Positions 8,303 through 17,007 are shown, counted from the first letter of the stretch. The stretch is 36,508 nucleotides of DNA from Flavobacterium bizetiae (GCF_902804475.1 NZ_CADCSU010000110.1:1-36508), one strand, 5' to 3'. A program made the numbers and translations. The notes: generated by a model not told the origin, from the letters alone.

Positions 8303-9475
8303 ATGATTCAAGTCGAAGAAGCCTTATCAATTATTGCAGAGAATAGCACTAATATGCCAGTTCAGAAAATTCAGGTGAGTAAATCACTGGGTTATATTTT
8401 GGCAGAAACAGTGTATTCTCCAATTGCAATGCCGCCATTTCGTCAATCTGCGATGGATGGTTATGCTTTTATTCATAGCGAAAAACATCAATATGATATA
8501 GTTGGTATTTCACAGGCAGGAGATCATTCAAAAATAAAACTGAAAGAAAATGAAGCAGTAAGGATTTTTACAGGCGCTCATGTACCCAATAATGCGGACA
8601 CTGTAATCATGCAAGAGCATGTAATGGCGACTGAAAAATCAATTTTAATTACCAGAATGCCGGAACAATTTGCTAATGTTCGTAACAAAGGAGAGCAAAT
8701 TGGAGAAGAAGAGGTTGTTTTTAAAGCAAATACTTTAATTACACCCGCTGCAATTGGTTTTTTAGCCTGTTTAGGAATTACTGAAGTTGAAGTTTTTAAA
8801 AAGCCAAAAGTCGCAATTTTAGTTACGGGAAACGAATTAGTAGAACCTGGTGAGAAATTATCTAAAGGGAAAATTTACGAAAGTAACTCCGTGATGTTGC
8901 AGGCTGCACTTCAGACCATCGGAATAAAAAAAACGAAAGTTTATAAAGTAAAAGACAATCTTAAAGCAACTAAAAAAGCATTAAAGGAAATTTTAAAGAA
9001 AAATGATATCGTTTTAATCTCAGGCGGAATTTCTGTTGGAGATTATGATTTTGTGAAAGAAGCATTACTAGAAAACGGAGTACAGGAACTTTTTTATAAA
9101 ATCAATCAGAAACCTGGAAAACCAATGTTTTTCGGATCTAAAAATGATACTTTAGTTTTTGCTTTGCCCGGAAATCCGGCTTCGTCATTAACTAATTTTT
9201 ATATTTACGTTTATCCGGCAATTAAAAACAGAATGGGATTTTCGGATATTCATTTGAAGAAAATGCTTCGAAAATTAAATGATAACGTTACCAATACAAC
9301 CGGAAAAACATTATTTTTAAAAGCGTTGTATGATGAAACCCATGTTACAGTTTTAAACGGCCAGAGTTCGGCAATGCTGAATACTTTTGCCATCGCCAAT
9401 AGTTTATTAGTTGTTCCAAATGATGTAGAAAGTTTAAAAAAAGGACAACTCGTTACGCTTTTACCAATAGATTAG
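8303..9475 (+). CDS. moeA: Molybdopterin molybdenumtransferase MoeA
   Basis: 390 residues, the usual MoeA length. It inserts molybdate into adenylylated molybdopterin. Signature stretches are PPFRQSAMDGYAF near the N-terminus, GDHSKIKLKENEAVRIFTGA, and the MoeA/MogA-like core VTGNELVEPGEKL, then SGGISVGDYDF and ALPGNPASS. The in-frame TTG at 8279 lies too close to the -7 box to be used, so ATG 8303 (MIQVEEAL) is chosen. It opens the cofactor gene run. Confidence 0.95.
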   Translation: MIQVEEALSIIAENSTNMPVQKIQVSKSLGYILAETVYSPIAMPPFRQSAMDGYAFIHSEKHQYDIVGISQAGDHSKIKLKENEAVRIFTGAHVPNNADTVIMQEHVMATEKSILITRMPEQFANVRNKGEQIGEEEVVFKANTLITPAAIGFLACLGITEVEVFKKPKVAILVTGNELVEPGEKLSKGKIYESNSVMLQAALQTIGIKKTKVYKVKDNLKATKKALKEILKKNDIVLISGGISVGDYDFVKEALLENGVQELFYKINQKPGKPMFFGSKNDTLVFALPGNPASSLTNFYIYVYPAIKNRMGFSDIHLKKMLRKLNDNVTNTTGKTLFLKALYDETHVTVLNGQSSAMLNTFAIANSLLVVPNDVESLKKGQLVTLLPID

Positions 9476-9614
9476 TTTTTAGATAAAGAGAATAGAATAA
9501 AGAGAATTGAGTGAACGTTTGAAAGGCAGTATGTAAATTTAAACATATAGCATAAGCCTGAAACAAGAAAAACTTGAAACTTGAAACAAAAAAATAAAAA
9601 CCCGAAACAAAATT

Positions 9615-10361
9615 ATGAGTCTTCTTAGTTCCGAAAATATTATATTATTCAGCTTTGCGTTAATTGTGATTGCTTTTTTGTATTCTAGTGTAGGGCATGG
9701 CGGCGCATCGGGATATTTGGCTTTGATGACGATTTTTGCTTTTCCGGTTGCTATTATGAAACCTTCGGCTTTGCTGTTGAATTTATTTGTGTCAAGCATT
9801 TCGTTTTTCTTTTATTACAGAATGAATTATTTCAAGCCAAAGCTGTTTTATCCTTTTGCTATTGCTTCGGTTCCTGCCGCGTTTATTGGTGGTTTTGTGA
9901 CTTTAGACAATACGATTTATAAAATTATCTTAGGTCTTGTATTGGTTTTTGCAGCACTAAGATTATTTGGAATATTTAATTTTAAAGAAAAAGAAGCAGT
10001 CGAAATCAAATTACCTTTTGCATTGGCAATAGGATTTATAATAGGGTTATTGTCGGGAATGTTAGGAATTGGTGGCGGAATTATCCTGAGTCCAATTTTA
10101 TTGTTCCTGGGTTGTGCCACCGTTAAAGAATCTGCAGCAATATCAAGTTTATTCATTTTTGTGAATTCATTTGCAGGAATGTTAGGATTCTTTTTAGGAG
10201 GAAAAACGATTCCAACCGAGAGTTTTTATCTCGTTCCGATTGCAGTTATTGGAGGCGTTTTAGGTGGATTTTACGGAAGTGGGTATTTCTCTAATAAAAC
10301 ATTAAAATTTGTTTTAGGAACTGTGATATTAATGGCAAGTATAAAATTAATTTTTCCGTAA
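9615..10361 (+). CDS. TauE/SafE-family membrane permease
   Basis: 248 residues with about eight membrane helices in two related halves, each with a conserved glycine-rich turn (YSSVGHGGASGYLAL and GLLSGMLGIGGGIILSP). This is the TauE/SafE (COG0730) fold, usually linked to export of sulfite or sulfonates. It lies between moeA and mobA, and no ModABC molybdate transporter is present in the window, so oxyanion or sulfur transport tied to cofactor synthesis is possible but unproven. The leader contains repeated TGAAAC units ending in an A-rich stretch just before the ATG. Confidence 0.85.
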   Translation: MSLLSSENIILFSFALIVIAFLYSSVGHGGASGYLALMTIFAFPVAIMKPSALLLNLFVSSISFFFYYRMNYFKPKLFYPFAIASVPAAFIGGFVTLDNTIYKIILGLVLVFAALRLFGIFNFKEKEAVEIKLPFALAIGFIIGLLSGMLGIGGGIILSPILLFLGCATVKESAAISSLFIFVNSFAGMLGFFLGGKTIPTESFYLVPIAVIGGVLGGFYGSGYFSNKTLKFVLGTVILMASIKLIFP

Positions 10362-10378
10362 AATGAGTTTAAATTTTA

Positions 10379-10510
10379 AACACATAGAAACATAGATTTT
10401 ATAGTTTACGAAAAGGTAATAATGCTAACAAGTTATCACACATAGCTATGTGTATTCATGTAAAGTGAAACGACTTTTAAGCGGTCTGAAAAAATATGTT
10501 TCTATGTGTT
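10379..10510. repeat. 132-bp inverted-repeat element, copy 1
   Basis: AACACATAGAAACATA (10379-10394) is the exact inverse of 10495-10510, and a perfect 16-bp palindrome ACACATAGCTATGTGT (10438-10453) sits in the middle. A related copy in the same orientation lies at 33693-33829, with shared arms, shared centre and a shared GTGAAACG stretch. It occupies the tauE-mobA gap. No coding capacity. Confidence 0.85.
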
Positions 10511-10538
10511 AGAAAACTATAATTATAAATGATTTAAT

Positions 10539-11111
10539 ATGGAATCACTAACCGTTTTTATCCTGTGTGGAGGAAAAAGTTCTCGAATGCAATCGGAGAA
10601 AGGATTAGTTCTGTTTCAGAATAAACCATTTATTGAGCATATCATTAAAGCAGTTTTACCCATTACATCAACTATAAAATTAATAACTAATAATAAAGAA
10701 TACGACTATTTAGCATACCAAAAAATACCCGATATTATTACTGATAAAGGACCTTTGGGAGGAATTTATACGGCTTTAGCAAATTCTGAAACAGAATTTA
10801 ATTTGATTCTGAGTTGTGATATTCCGTTAATTTCTACCGAATTATTATCAGAATTAATTTCAAAACACAATCAGGAAGCGGAAATTACCGTTTTTGCTTC
10901 TGAAAGCAGAATGCATCCCTTAATTGGAATTTATTCTAAAAAAGTATTACCCATTATCAAAAGCGCAATTGATAATGACGATTTAAAAATGATGAATTTG
11001 ATAGCAAAGATTCCGCATCAAATCATCACTATAGACGAGAGTGAAAACTTTCATCTGACTAATATTAATTCTGTTGACGAATTAAATGACCTGAACATCA
11101 ATTTAAGTTAA
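10539..11111 (+). CDS. mobA: Molybdenum cofactor guanylyltransferase MobA
   Basis: 190 residues. It couples GTP to Mo-molybdopterin to give the guanine dinucleotide form needed by bis-PGD enzymes, which both nitrate reductases here are expected to be. The nucleotide-binding start CGGKSSRMQSEKGL and the metal-binding CDIPLIS are in place. It follows the 132-bp repeat element and sits 5 bp before cobA. Confidence 0.92.
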   Translation: MESLTVFILCGGKSSRMQSEKGLVLFQNKPFIEHIIKAVLPITSTIKLITNNKEYDYLAYQKIPDIITDKGPLGGIYTALANSETEFNLILSCDIPLISTELLSELISKHNQEAEITVFASESRMHPLIGIYSKKVLPIIKSAIDNDDLKMMNLIAKIPHQIITIDESENFHLTNINSVDELNDLNINLS

Positions 11112-11116
11112 AAGTT

Positions 11117-11908
11117 ATGCGAAATTTAAAAACACCAAAATTAACGATTGTAGGCGCAGGTCCGGGCGATGTAGAATTAATTACGTTAAAAGCCATCAAG
11201 GCTTTAGAAAAAGCTGATGTTGTTTTATACGATGCGCTTGTCAATGAAGAGTTATTGCAATACGCAACAAAGGCAGAAATTGTTTTTGTTGGTAAAAGAT
11301 TGGGTTGTCACGCTTATACGCAGGATCAGATTAACGAATTGATTGTTTCAATGGCAAATCGTTATGGTCATGTAGTACGATTAAAAGGCGGTGATCCGTT
11401 TATTTTTGGAAGAGGAAGTGAAGAAATTGAATATGCAGAACAATTTGGCGTAGAAACCAATATTGTTCCCGGAATTTCATCGGCTTTGGGTGTTCCGGCT
11501 TCGGTTGGAATAAGTCTAACACAACGCCAGATAGCCGAAAGTTTTTGGGTAATTACAGGAACAACCTCTAATCATGAATTGTCTAAAGATGTTCATTTAG
11601 CTTCAAAATCGAATGCGACGGTGGTTATTTTAATGGGAATGCATAAATTAGAAGAGATTATTTCGATCTATCAGCAAAATAGAAAAGATGATTTACCGAT
11701 AGCAATTATTCAAAACGGAACTAAAAATACCGAGCAAAAAGTAGTAGGAACGATAAGTTCAATTCGTAAATTAGTGGTTGAAAATGAAATTTCGTCACCG
11801 GCAATTATTGTGATTGGAGAAGTAGTAAAAAATACTTCAAGGCTGACGTCTTATTTTCAGGAACATTTTGAAGATGAATTTATTTTTCAGAATTTAAATT
11901 TAAAATAA
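11117..11908 (+). CDS. cobA: Uroporphyrinogen-III C-methyltransferase (SUMT)
   Basis: 263 residues. It methylates uroporphyrinogen III twice to precorrin-2, the first step to sirohaem. Family marks are GAGPGDVELITLKA (start), RLKGGDPFIFGRGSEE and VPGISSALGVPASVGI. Only the methyltransferase domain is present, with no CysG-type dehydrogenase/ferrochelatase half, so those steps must be encoded elsewhere. Its role here is to supply sirohaem to NirB. Its TAA overlaps the moaD ATG by one base, which indicates translational coupling. Confidence 0.94.
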   Translation: MRNLKTPKLTIVGAGPGDVELITLKAIKALEKADVVLYDALVNEELLQYATKAEIVFVGKRLGCHAYTQDQINELIVSMANRYGHVVRLKGGDPFIFGRGSEEIEYAEQFGVETNIVPGISSALGVPASVGISLTQRQIAESFWVITGTTSNHELSKDVHLASKSNATVVILMGMHKLEEIISIYQQNRKDDLPIAIIQNGTKNTEQKVVGTISSIRKLVVENEISSPAIIVIGEVVKNTSRLTSYFQEHFEDEFIFQNLNLK

Positions 11909-12144
11909 TGATTGAGATTAAATATTTTGGTGCTGTAGCTGAAAAGACAAAATGTAGTTTCGAAAAGATTTCTTCTTCTGAATTATCCTTGCAGGATTTG
12001 TTGCAGGATTTAGAAGAAAAATATCAATTTGAGGCCATGTCTTTTAGTGTGGCAGTAAATCAAAAAATTATACCAAAAGCAGCAGATTACAAGTTACAAA
12101 CTAGTGATATTGTGGCGCTTTTGCCTCCTTTTGCAGGAGGATAA
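11908..12144 (+). CDS. moaD: Molybdopterin synthase small subunit MoaD
   Basis: 78 residues with a ubiquitin-like fold and the required C-terminal Gly-Gly (LLPPFAGG), which is adenylylated by MoeB and then carries the thiocarboxylate used in dithiolene formation. Its ATG overlaps the cobA stop, and moeB follows after 11 bp. Partner is MoaE at 13693-14130. Confidence 0.94.
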   Translation: MIEIKYFGAVAEKTKCSFEKISSSELSLQDLLQDLEEKYQFEAMSFSVAVNQKIIPKAADYKLQTSDIVALLPPFAGG

Positions 12145-12155
12145 ATTAAATTGGC

Positions 12156-13232
12156 ATGAATACAACAGCACGTTATAACAGACAAATGATTCTTCCGGAA
12201 ATAGGAGAAGCAGGTCAGCATAAATTATCTAAAGCTAAAGTTCTGGTTATTGGAGCAGGTGGTTTGGGAGCTTCTATACTACCTTATTTAGCTGCGGCTG
12301 GTGTAGGTAAAATAGGGATTGTCGATGATGATGTGATCGAGATTTCGAATTTACATCGTCAGGTAATTTATAAAAGTTCTGCTGTTGGAAAATACAAAGC
12401 AGAGGAAGCTAAATTGATGATTGCTGAACTGAATCCGCTTGTAAAAGTGAATGCAATTACAGAGAAATTATCTGGAAAAAATGCCATTTCCTTATTTGAA
12501 AATTATGACATTATTGTAGATGCAACAGATAATATTGCAATTAAATACCTCATAAACGATGCTTGTTTCATAACCAATAAACCCGTGGTTTACGGATCTA
12601 TTTTTAGATTTCAGGGCCAGGTTTCGGTTTTTAATTATCAAAACGGACCTACTTACAGATGTTTGTATCCGGATGAAAATACTCAGTCGGCGAGTTGTGA
12701 AGATGCCGGAGTAATTGGAATTACAGTTGGAATTATCGGAATGCTTCAGGCTAACGAAGTAATCAAAATGATTTTAGAAATGGGAGAAGTTTTGAGTGGT
12801 AAAATATTAGTATATAATATTTTGAATAATGAGCAGCAAAAGTATGATTTTGATAAAAACACGAATGTTGTAATTGATTCAGAAAGCTTTCAGAAAAAAT
12901 ATGATACTATTGAAAATCAAATAGAAGAAGTTTTAGTAGGAGATATTCTGAGTAAAATTGATTCTAATGAAGTGCTTCTTCTGGATGTTCGAAATCATGA
13001 TGAGGAACCTAAAATTAGCTTCAAAAATGGAATTCAGATTCCTTTAATGAATTTAGAGAATGAAATTGAAAAACTGAATCCAGGTCAGGAGATCTATATT
13101 TTCTGCCAATCCGGAATCAGAAGTAAAATGGCAGTGGAATTGCTTAAGAAACATCAGTTTAAAAATATAAAAAGTATTGCCGGAGGCGCTTTGGCAATGA
13201 AACAATTATTAAAAGAAAAAATTACTCTTTAA
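12156..13232 (+). CDS. moeB: MoeB/ThiF-type sulfur-carrier adenylyltransferase with rhodanese domain
   Basis: 358 residues. The E1-like half (about 1-230) has the ATP-binding VIGAGGLGASILPYLAAAG, the DDDVIEISNLHRQ stretch and the catalytic-region TYRCLYPDE. The C-terminal rhodanese domain (about 265-355) has an active Cys in IFCQSGIRS. It adenylylates MoaD, and the rhodanese half probably supplies the sulfur, as in MOCS3/MoeZ-like proteins. Fusion of the two halves is common in this group. Confidence 0.92.
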   Translation: MNTTARYNRQMILPEIGEAGQHKLSKAKVLVIGAGGLGASILPYLAAAGVGKIGIVDDDVIEISNLHRQVIYKSSAVGKYKAEEAKLMIAELNPLVKVNAITEKLSGKNAISLFENYDIIVDATDNIAIKYLINDACFITNKPVVYGSIFRFQGQVSVFNYQNGPTYRCLYPDENTQSASCEDAGVIGITVGIIGMLQANEVIKMILEMGEVLSGKILVYNILNNEQQKYDFDKNTNVVIDSESFQKKYDTIENQIEEVLVGDILSKIDSNEVLLLDVRNHDEEPKISFKNGIQIPLMNLENEIEKLNPGQEIYIFCQSGIRSKMAVELLKKHQFKNIKSIAGGALAMKQLLKEKITL

Positions 13233-13250
13233 ATTTAATAGTGTGCTTCT

Positions 13251-13592
13251 ATGAAAAAAATATTGTTTCTATTGTTTTTTACGCAATTTGCCTTCTCTCA
13301 AAAACATGTTGATTATACTGGCGAAACAGAAATTTATATAGCTTATGAAAAGGCTGATAAGCAATTGAATACAATTTATAATCAATTAAAAAAGAAGTTA
13401 GGGGCAAAAGATCAAACAAATTTGGTGAACTCTCAAAAAGACTGGATAAAATTTAGAGACTCAAATTGTAAATTTAAAAGTTATCCGGAAGGCGAAGGCG
13501 GTGTGATGGCAAATAAAATGTATGCTGATTGCAGAACGCAAATAACAATCAGCAGAACAGAGGAATTACAAAGTTTATTAAATGGTTTTTAA
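13251..13592 (+). CDS. Secreted LprI-like (DUF1311) protein
   Basis: 113 residues with a signal peptide (hydrophobic to about residue 16, cut near AFSQK). The mature part matches the lysozyme-inhibitor LprI-like pattern: helical QLNTIYNQLKKKLG, SQKDWIKFRDSNCKF, then a second Cys in YADCRTQI for a disulfide. It starts 18 bp after moeB, so it is probably co-transcribed. Nothing in the family links it to molybdenum cofactor synthesis, so it may be a passenger gene. Confidence 0.75.
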   Translation: MKKILFLLFFTQFAFSQKHVDYTGETEIYIAYEKADKQLNTIYNQLKKKLGAKDQTNLVNSQKDWIKFRDSNCKFKSYPEGEGGVMANKMYADCRTQITISRTEELQSLLNGF

Positions 13593-13616
13593 GAGTAATT
13601 TCATAATGTTTAATTT

Positions 13617-13640
13617 GTACTAATTCGTGAAATTAGTGGC
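13617..13640 (+). repeat. Short dispersed repeat (AATTCGTGAAATTAGTGGC)
   Basis: The gap between the LprI-like gene and moaE holds a degenerate AATTCGTGAAATTnGTGGC unit. The inverse of the same unit occurs at 32924-32952 in front of DUF4202. The rest of the gap is A/T-rich with no other visible signal. Confidence 0.55.
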
Positions 13641-13692
13641 AAAAAATTGGTGTAAATCTGTGAGTAAAATTCACAGCTAAAAATAAAATATA

Positions 13693-14130
13693 ATGAGTAA
13701 AAATGTATTTGTAGAAGGGCCAATAGCTCCTGAATTTATCGCTGAGTCGATTGCGAAACATCAGTCGAAACACACGATTGGGGCGCATAATATTTTTTTA
13801 GGACAAGTTCGTGCAGATGTTATTCATGATAATACTGTCGTAGCAATTGATTATTCGGCTTATACAGATATGGCGAATGAGGCTTTACATACAATTCGTG
13901 AAAAAGCGTTTGCCAAATTCGACTTAACCTGTATGCATATTTATCACAGTTTAGGTGTTGTAAAAGCAGGTGAAATCTGCTTGTTCGTTTTTGTTTCGGC
14001 AACACGACGCAAACAGGTTTATGAAGCGACAGAAGCCATTGTAAACTGGATTAAAACCGATGTGCCAATTTTTGGTAAAGAAATGTTTGAAAACGATACA
14101 TTCACCTGGAAACAAAATACTAATGGTTGA
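13693..14130 (+). CDS. moaE: Molybdopterin synthase catalytic subunit MoaE
   Basis: 145 residues. With MoaD it turns cyclic pyranopterin monophosphate into molybdopterin. Typical stretches are AHNIFLGQVRAD, IDYSAYTDMANEAL, IYHSLGVVKAGE and VSATRRKQVYEATEAIVNWIKTDVPIFGKE. The 3' end overlaps moaCB by 8 bp, a sign of coupled translation. Confidence 0.95.
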   Translation: MSKNVFVEGPIAPEFIAESIAKHQSKHTIGAHNIFLGQVRADVIHDNTVVAIDYSAYTDMANEALHTIREKAFAKFDLTCMHIYHSLGVVKAGEICLFVFVSATRRKQVYEATEAIVNWIKTDVPIFGKEMFENDTFTWKQNTNG

Positions 14131-15037
14131 TATTACGCATAAAATAAACACCTTAAGAGCTGCGACAGCGACAGCAATTGTGAAAGTAAGCAAACAGGAA
14201 ACAATTGATGCCGTCGTAAACAATCTGGTACCAAAAGGAAATGTATTTGAAATGGCGAAAACGGCTGGATTATTTGCGGTAAAAAACACGCATTTATCGA
14301 TTCCGGATTGTCATCCAATTCCAATTGAATTTACCTCTGTAGAATATAAAATAGAAGGTTTAACGATCGAAATTATCTTTAATGTAAAAACGGTTTACAA
14401 AACCGGAGTTGAGGTTGAAGCCATGCACGGCGCATCTATTGTAGCATTGACAATGTACGATATGCTAAAACCGATTGACAAAGAAATTGAAATTTCGACT
14501 ATAAAACTGATCAATAAAGATGGCGGAAAATCATCTTTTAAAAATAAATTTTCGAATGTAATCAAAGCCGCAGTTTTTGTTTGCTCTGATTCTATTTTTG
14601 CGGGTGATAAAGAAGATCGTTCCGGAAAAGTTATTGTTGAGAAACTGAATGCGTGCGGAGTAGAAACAGCGCATTATGAAATTATTCCTGACGAATTAGA
14701 TACTATTCAGGAAAAAACCAAGGCTTTCGCCAAAGAACATCAATTGGTCATTTTTACCGGAGGAACAGGATTATCTCCAAGAGATGTTACACCAGAAGCT
14801 TTATCGCCATTATTGGAAAGCAGAATTCCCGGAATTGAAGAAGCGATTCGCAATTATGGTCAGCAACGAATGCCCTATGCTATGTTATCAAGAACAGTTG
14901 CGGGAACATTAGGAAAAAGTTTGGTTTTGGCCTTGCCGGGATCAACAAACGGAGCCAGAGAATCTATGGATGCCGTATTTCCTCATGTATTGCACGTTTT
15001 TCATATTTTAAAAGGAAAAAATCATGACAGCCTCTAA
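14123..15037 (+). CDS. moaCB: MoaC-MoaB fusion protein
   Basis: 304 residues from ATG 14123 (MVDITHKINTLRAATA). An upstream in-frame ATG at 14060 would extend deep into moaE and is rejected. Residues 1 to about 150 are MoaC (cyclic pyranopterin monophosphate synthase), with VEAMHGASIVALTMYDM and NKDGGKS. Residues about 155-304 are MoaB/MogA-like, with FTGGTGLSPRDVTPEAL, for molybdopterin adenylylation. MoaA and MoaC act together, and the 3' end overlaps moaA by 14 bp. Confidence 0.93.
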   Translation: MVDITHKINTLRAATATAIVKVSKQETIDAVVNNLVPKGNVFEMAKTAGLFAVKNTHLSIPDCHPIPIEFTSVEYKIEGLTIEIIFNVKTVYKTGVEVEAMHGASIVALTMYDMLKPIDKEIEISTIKLINKDGGKSSFKNKFSNVIKAAVFVCSDSIFAGDKEDRSGKVIVEKLNACGVETAHYEIIPDELDTIQEKTKAFAKEHQLVIFTGGTGLSPRDVTPEALSPLLESRIPGIEEAIRNYGQQRMPYAMLSRTVAGTLGKSLVLALPGSTNGARESMDAVFPHVLHVFHILKGKNHDSL

Positions 15038-16031
15038 AACCATTTTAACGGATGATTTTGGACGAAAACACAATTATTTGCGTATTTCGTTGTTAGAGAA
15101 ATGCAATTTGCGTTGTACGTATTGCATGCCTGCTGACGGAATCGAATTGTCTCCAAAAGCCAGCTTAATGACGGCCGATGAGATTTTTTCGATTGCCCAA
15201 ACTTTCGTAGAAAATGGTGTTGATAAAATTAGATTAACAGGAGGCGAACCGCTTTTGCGAAAAGATTTTCCTGAAATTGCTTCAAAATTAGCCACTCTGG
15301 GCGTTGCCCTTTCGATTACAACAAACGGTATTTTGATTGATCGCCATATTGAGACTTTAAAGCGCTATGGGATTAATAAAATCAATTTGAGTTTAGATAC
15401 GCTTATTGCTTCTAAATTTCATTCTGTAACGCTTAGAAATCAGTTTGAGAAAGTGGTTGATAATTTGCATTTACTTTTAAATAATGATTTTAAGGTAAAA
15501 GTAAATGTAGTTTTGATGAAAGGTTTTAATGAAAATGAAATTGTAGATTTTATCAAATTAACGCAACATTTGCCATTATCAGTTCGCTTTATTGAGTTTA
15601 TGCCTTTTGCCGGAAACGAGTGGGACAGAAGCAAGATGATTTCTCAGAATGAAATTTTATCAGAACTGGAAAATGCTTTCTCTTCTGAAGAAATTGAAAA
15701 ATTAGAAGACGAAAAAAACTTCACGGCCAGAACTTATAAAATAAAAGGTTTTCAGGGCGATTTCGGAATCATAAGTTCTATTACAAATCCGTTTTGTGAT
15801 GGTTGCAACAGAATTCGTCTGACTGCAAACGGAAAAATAAAAAATTGTCTTTTCTCTAATTCTGAAACCGATTTGCTAACACCTTTTAGAAATGGTGAAT
15901 CGATTACTAATTTGATTTCTGAATCGATTAAAAGTAAAAAGAAGGTGAGAGCCGGAATGGTAACGCTCGAAGAAATAGACGATCCAAAACTTCATTTTGA
16001 TAATCGTAGTATGATTGCGATTGGAGGATAG
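15024..16031 (+). CDS. moaA: GTP 3',8-cyclase MoaA (radical SAM)
   Basis: 335 residues. It starts cofactor synthesis from GTP. The radical SAM CxxxCxxC is CNLRCTYC near the N-terminus. The second [4Fe-4S] site is in CDGCNRIRLTANGKIKNC, and the C-terminal Gly-Gly (MIAIGG) needed for activity is intact. It closes the cofactor run, and the 3' flank carries the hairpin element at 16059. Confidence 0.95.
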   Translation: MTASKTILTDDFGRKHNYLRISLLEKCNLRCTYCMPADGIELSPKASLMTADEIFSIAQTFVENGVDKIRLTGGEPLLRKDFPEIASKLATLGVALSITTNGILIDRHIETLKRYGINKINLSLDTLIASKFHSVTLRNQFEKVVDNLHLLLNNDFKVKVNVVLMKGFNENEIVDFIKLTQHLPLSVRFIEFMPFAGNEWDRSKMISQNEILSELENAFSSEEIEKLEDEKNFTARTYKIKGFQGDFGIISSITNPFCDGCNRIRLTANGKIKNCLFSNSETDLLTPFRNGESITNLISESIKSKKKVRAGMVTLEEIDDPKLHFDNRSMIAIGG

Positions 16032-16058
16032 TTTCTTTGCTTAAACTGTTATTTTTTT

Positions 16059-16138
16059 AGGAGCTAATCCCGCTATTCGTTCCAATCTTTTGTGCCGAAC
16101 ACCGGCACAAAAGGATTTTCACTTCTATCGGGGCTAGG
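16059..16138 (-). repeat. AGGAGCTAAT...CTAGG hairpin element, copy 1 (3' of moaA)
   Basis: It begins AGGAGCTAAT and ends GGGGCTAGG, with a perfect 10-bp stem TTTTGTGCCG/CGGCACAAAA (16088-16112) in the middle. A homologous copy lies downstream of the rubredoxin gene (17281-17371) in the same orientation relative to the gene it follows. This suggests a 3'-end element, perhaps a terminator or mRNA-stability structure. Confidence 0.75.
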
Positions 16139-16172
16139 ACAATCATTTTCATAACAATATTTTCGTTTAGTT

Positions 16173-16328
16173 TGTCATTGCGAGGAACGAAGCAATCACA
16201 TAAGATGTGTTGTTTGTTTGTTTGTTTGTTTGTTTGTTTGTTTGTTTGTTTGTTTGTTTGTTTGTTTGTTTGTTTGACAGGCAAGTTTGCTTGGTTTTAG
16301 TACGATTGCTTCGTTCCTCGCAATGACA
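16173..16328. repeat. 16x TTTG microsatellite inside a perfect 25-bp inverted repeat
   Basis: TGTCATTGCGAGGAACGAAG and five further bases (16173-16197) are the exact inverse of 16304-16328. Between the arms lies an uninterrupted run of sixteen TTTG units (16213-16276). The arms share TGTCATTnCGAGGAACGA with the element at 32998-33100. The apparent reading frame of Lys-Gln-Thr-Asn repeats across the run is an artefact of the repeat. Confidence 0.9.
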
Positions 16329-16377
16329 CAAAATGAGCATAAAAAAGGTCTAACTTTTTCAAGTTAAACCTTCTAAA

Positions 16378-17007
16378 TTATTTCTTCTTTTTAGCTTTTG
16401 CTTTTTTCTGAGCTTTAGCTTTCTTTTTAGCTATTTTTTTAGCTTTTGCTTTATCCTTAGCTTTTTCTTTTTTCTTAGCAGCAGCTTTTAGTTTTGCTTT
16501 TTTAGCTTTCTCTTTCTTTTTGTCTTTTTTAGCCTGATCTTTTTTCTTCGCTAATTTCTTTTTCTCTTTTTCCTTGTCTTTGTCTTTCACTTTTTTCTTC
16601 TTTTTATCTGTTGATTTATCTTTCTTGTTTTCTCCTTTTGCTTCAGTCACTTCATCAGCTTTAGTTTCTGAAGACTCTTTTTTTGCTGGTTCTTTGATTG
16701 TTACTTTTGGAGTTGTTATTTCTTCTGTTTTTTCAATAGCAGCGGGAGTAATTTTTCTTGCCGGAGCTCTTCTCGTTGCAGGTTTTGGAGAAGTTGTTGC
16801 TGCTGTTTTTGTTGTAGCTTTTGGCGTAGTAGCTGTTGTTGTGGCTGGTTTTGCAGCTGTTGTTGGTTTAGTAGCTGCTGCTCTGCGAACTGGTGTTTTT
16901 GTAGCAGGAGTATTTACTGTTTTTTTATTTTCTGCAACTGGCTGAATATTTTCAGGTGTTGGCGAATCGATTTTTTCAGGGGTAACTTTCTCGTTGTCGT
17001 TTTCCAT
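16378..17007 (-). CDS. Histone H1-like Lys/Ala-rich protein
   Basis: 209 residues of low complexity. The acidic N-terminus (about 1-30) is followed by a Thr/Pro/Ala/Arg stretch with repeated TTAAKPATT-like units, an acidic Glu/Lys middle, and a very basic C-terminal third of KAKAKKIAKKKAKAQKKAK type. Such tails bind DNA or RNA without sequence preference, as in bacterial histone H1-like proteins. No folded domain is visible. It stands alone between two genes of the nitrate system. The start at 17007 is the only ATG near the 5' end. Confidence 0.75.
   Translation of the reverse strand: MENDNEKVTPEKIDSPTPENIQPVAENKKTVNTPATKTPVRRAAATKPTTAAKPATTTATTPKATTKTAATTSPKPATRRAPARKITPAAIEKTEEITTPKVTIKEPAKKESSETKADEVTEAKGENKKDKSTDKKKKKVKDKDKEKEKKKLAKKKDQAKKDKKKEKAKKAKLKAAAKKKEKAKDKAKAKKIAKKKAKAQKKAKAKKKK

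Noticed and set aside
14060..14122. N-terminal extension of moaCB
   Set aside because: It would overlap moaE by about 70 bp, and the MoaC family begins at MVDITHK.
16213..16276. CRISPR-like array
   Set aside because: The units are four bases long and uninterrupted, with no spacers and no cas genes nearby.
16057..16284. 75-residue frame of Lys-Gln-Thr-Asn repeats on the minus strand
   Set aside because: It is only the translation of the TTTG run and its flanking repeat, with no start context or protein features.
16574..16945. 123-residue hydrophobic frame on the plus strand
   Set aside because: It is the complement of the Lys/Ala-rich H1-like gene; low-complexity codons mirror as Phe/Val/Ala.
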